A stretch of DNA of 5,197 nucleotides, taken from NCBI GenBank assembly GCA_003447785.1, contig DLYJ01000024.1, positions 1-5,197 of the forward strand. Reading direction: 5' to 3'. The number at the start of each line of letters is the position of its first letter. Position 1 is the first letter of the stretch. The stretch is from Treponema sp. (GTDB taxonomy: Bacteria; Spirochaetota; Spirochaetia; Treponematales; Treponemataceae). Under the pieces are notes generated by a model. It was not told the DNA's origin and did not search any database. It saw only the letters and a program-made list of their open reading frames with translations. Positions 4,009-5,197 of the stretch are shown here, piece by piece. The position numbers and the translations under genes are program-made.

Positions 4009-5133
4009 ATGGACGAAAACAAAAACAACTTGCCGGAGACCTCCAAAAAGGGAAACATCAAAAACGCTGATGACAAGAGCAAATTCTTCAGTTTTCCAAA
4101 CAGTCCGGCCTCAAACACAATGATTAATGTGGTAAGCCATGCCGGAAATCTTGAAACATTTGCCAACCGACTTGAAAACAACAGCCACTCAAGCCAGCTG
4201 GAATTCTTCACGCCCCCGGACGGAACCCAGAAAAATTTAAGCCAGCGGGTAAAATATTCAACCGACAACACAGAAACGACGATTCACCTTGATAACATCG
4301 ACCTTTTTACCAAGGCAAACAAACCTCTCAAAAAAATCCTCACATACACGCTGGTAAAACTCAGCAAGGAAAATGTCACGGAAAATCTTTCCCAGGACAT
4401 CAGCATAAAATTTCCTCTGGAGGACTTCGTTGACCTGGGCTGCTACAAGACCCTGAGAACCGCACGGCAGGCATTCAATCAGGCAAAAAATCCTCTCACC
4501 AGCATAAAAATTGAGGGCATTGTCCGGGATAAAAAAGACATGAAACAGATTACAGACAGCGGAATCGAAGTTCTCTTCACCGGCGCCCACATCAAAAACG
4601 GAATCGTCGAAATCTTCCTGAACAAGCGAATAAACTGGGAAGTCTTTGCCCTTCAATATTTCTCAATTCTGCCAAAGACATATTTCTCCCTTTCCGACAA
4701 CGCGGCCGACACTCTGCTCAACATAGTCATGCTGGCTCGAAAACGCCTTAACGACATCGGAAAAAACGGCTTCTTCAACATGAGATTTAAAACCATGCAG
4801 CAAATTCTGGATTTGCCGGACGAAAAACTCACAAAAAACCCCGGACGAGACATCAAGGAGCCAATCCTCAATGCAATCTCAGAAATCTCGCAAATGGAAA
4901 ACGGAGACATTGTCATCGAGCCGATTTTCAACTCGAACGGAAACATCATAGAATTTCTTGAGGAAGGCTACGCAAAAATTTCCCTTCACAACGAATACCT
5001 GGAATATTTTGATGACCTTGCGAAAACAAAGAAAAACAAGATTGAAAACACCATTAAAAAAAGGGAAGAGATTGCAGAGCGTGCAAAAGTCAAGGTTCTG
5101 GCCAGTAAGCTGGAGAGAGAGGTAAAAGACTGA
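4009..5133 (+). CDS. Putative plasmid-type replication initiator protein
   Basis: A 374-residue protein encoded 13 nt after the RHH gene, with AGGAG (3994-3998) overlapping that gene's stop. Residues 1-90 are polar and probably disordered. From 95 to 305 it resembles the paired winged-helix layout of Rep_3-like initiators: NKPLKKILTYTLVKLS (104-119), LEDFVDLGCYKTLRTARQAF (137-156, a recognition-helix-like stretch), then strands 163-205. A second unit follows: ALQYFSILPKTYFSLS (214-229), NIVMLARKRL (238-247) and FKTMQQILDLP (260-270). The C-terminus (338-374) is a basic charged helix. I infer DNA binding at an origin; the resemblance is one of pattern and is not certain. A module-specific regulator or partition accessory factor is the main alternative. 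Position after parA and an RHH gene, and repeats just downstream, support a replication role. Confidence 0.5.
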   Translation: MDENKNNLPETSKKGNIKNADDKSKFFSFPNSPASNTMINVVSHAGNLETFANRLENNSHSSQLEFFTPPDGTQKNLSQRVKYSTDNTETTIHLDNIDLFTKANKPLKKILTYTLVKLSKENVTENLSQDISIKFPLEDFVDLGCYKTLRTARQAFNQAKNPLTSIKIEGIVRDKKDMKQITDSGIEVLFTGAHIKNGIVEIFLNKRINWEVFALQYFSILPKTYFSLSDNAADTLLNIVMLARKRLNDIGKNGFFNMRFKTMQQILDLPDEKLTKNPGRDIKEPILNAISEISQMENGDIVIEPIFNSNGNIIEFLEEGYAKISLHNEYLEYFDDLAKTKKNKIENTIKKREEIAERAKVKVLASKLEREVKD

Positions 5134-5146
5134 AAGGAATAATCTG

Positions 5147-5196
5147 CGTGGAAAAATGATTTTATATTGAAGAAAAGTCATATTTTACGTGGAAAA
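5147..5196. repeat. CGTGGAAAA direct repeats after the rep-like gene
   Basis: CGTGGAAAA occurs at 5147-5155 and 5188-5196, 41 bp apart. On the minus strand it reads TTTTCCACG, which matches the DnaA box TTATCCACA at 7 of 9 positions. Between the copies, ATGATTTT (5156-5163) can pair imperfectly with AAAAGTCAT (5173-5181). The array may continue past the window edge. It could be the start of an iteron or DnaA-box origin; with two copies this is tentative. Confidence 0.4.
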
Positions 5197-5197
5197 T

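Noticed and set aside
4258..4656. Open frame of 132 codons, minus strand
   Set aside because: It is a shadow opposite the initiator-like gene, rich in Phe and Val from the complementary Lys/Asn codons; no motif.

Overview
The window looks like bacterial chromosome of moderate GC content in which an ordinary metabolic and accessory neighbourhood meets a plasmid-like partition and replication block. I could not fix the host. The style of the proteins and the base composition would fit a host-associated Treponema (spirochaete) or a Firmicute, and I lean weakly to Treponema. This is an impression, not a marker-based call.

Left third (1-1100, minus strand): a tight operon reads right to left. It holds a 28-codon mini-ORF, a GNAT acetyltransferase, a VOC/glyoxalase-fold protein and a TfoX N-terminal-domain protein that runs off the left edge. 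Neighbouring genes are 2 nt apart, which suggests co-transcription and translational coupling. A TGCTATAAT extended -10 lies just upstream of the mini-ORF. The mini-ORF itself looks like the leftover tail of a TfoX-like protein.

Stretch 1098-1501 has no intact gene. On the minus strand it carries recognisable debris: a fragment with the RtcB-type signature SAPHGAG, and before it an unidentified protein of about 85 residues broken by a frameshift. At its right end a plus-strand extended -10 sits so close to the sfsA ATG that the sfsA mRNA may be leaderless.

Middle (1502-2218, plus): a full-length sfsA gene. From 2219 to 2791 there is a 573-base non-coding region in two parts. The first part (about 2220-2370) has nested and crossing inverted repeats. 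The second (about 2371-2700) is extremely AT-rich and contains phased direct repeats, a promoter and a perfect 30-bp palindrome, followed by two more hairpins before the next gene.

Right half (2792-5133, plus): three genes in one probable operon. They are a ParA/Soj-type Walker ATPase without a DNA-binding N-terminus, a 134-residue protein with a C-terminal ribbon-helix-helix-like domain behind an acidic tail, and a 374-residue protein with the look of a plasmid replication initiator. The order ATPase then small RHH protein, with repeats and palindromes upstream, matches the logic of type Ib partition systems such as ParF/ParG. I infer that the AT-rich region is the centromere and operator, that the RHH protein binds it, and that ParA moves the complex. 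The repeats after the third gene, which resemble DnaA boxes, may begin an origin. The most interesting object is therefore a probably uncharacterised partition/replication module, either of an integrated plasmid or ICE, or of a large replicon that also carries sfsA.
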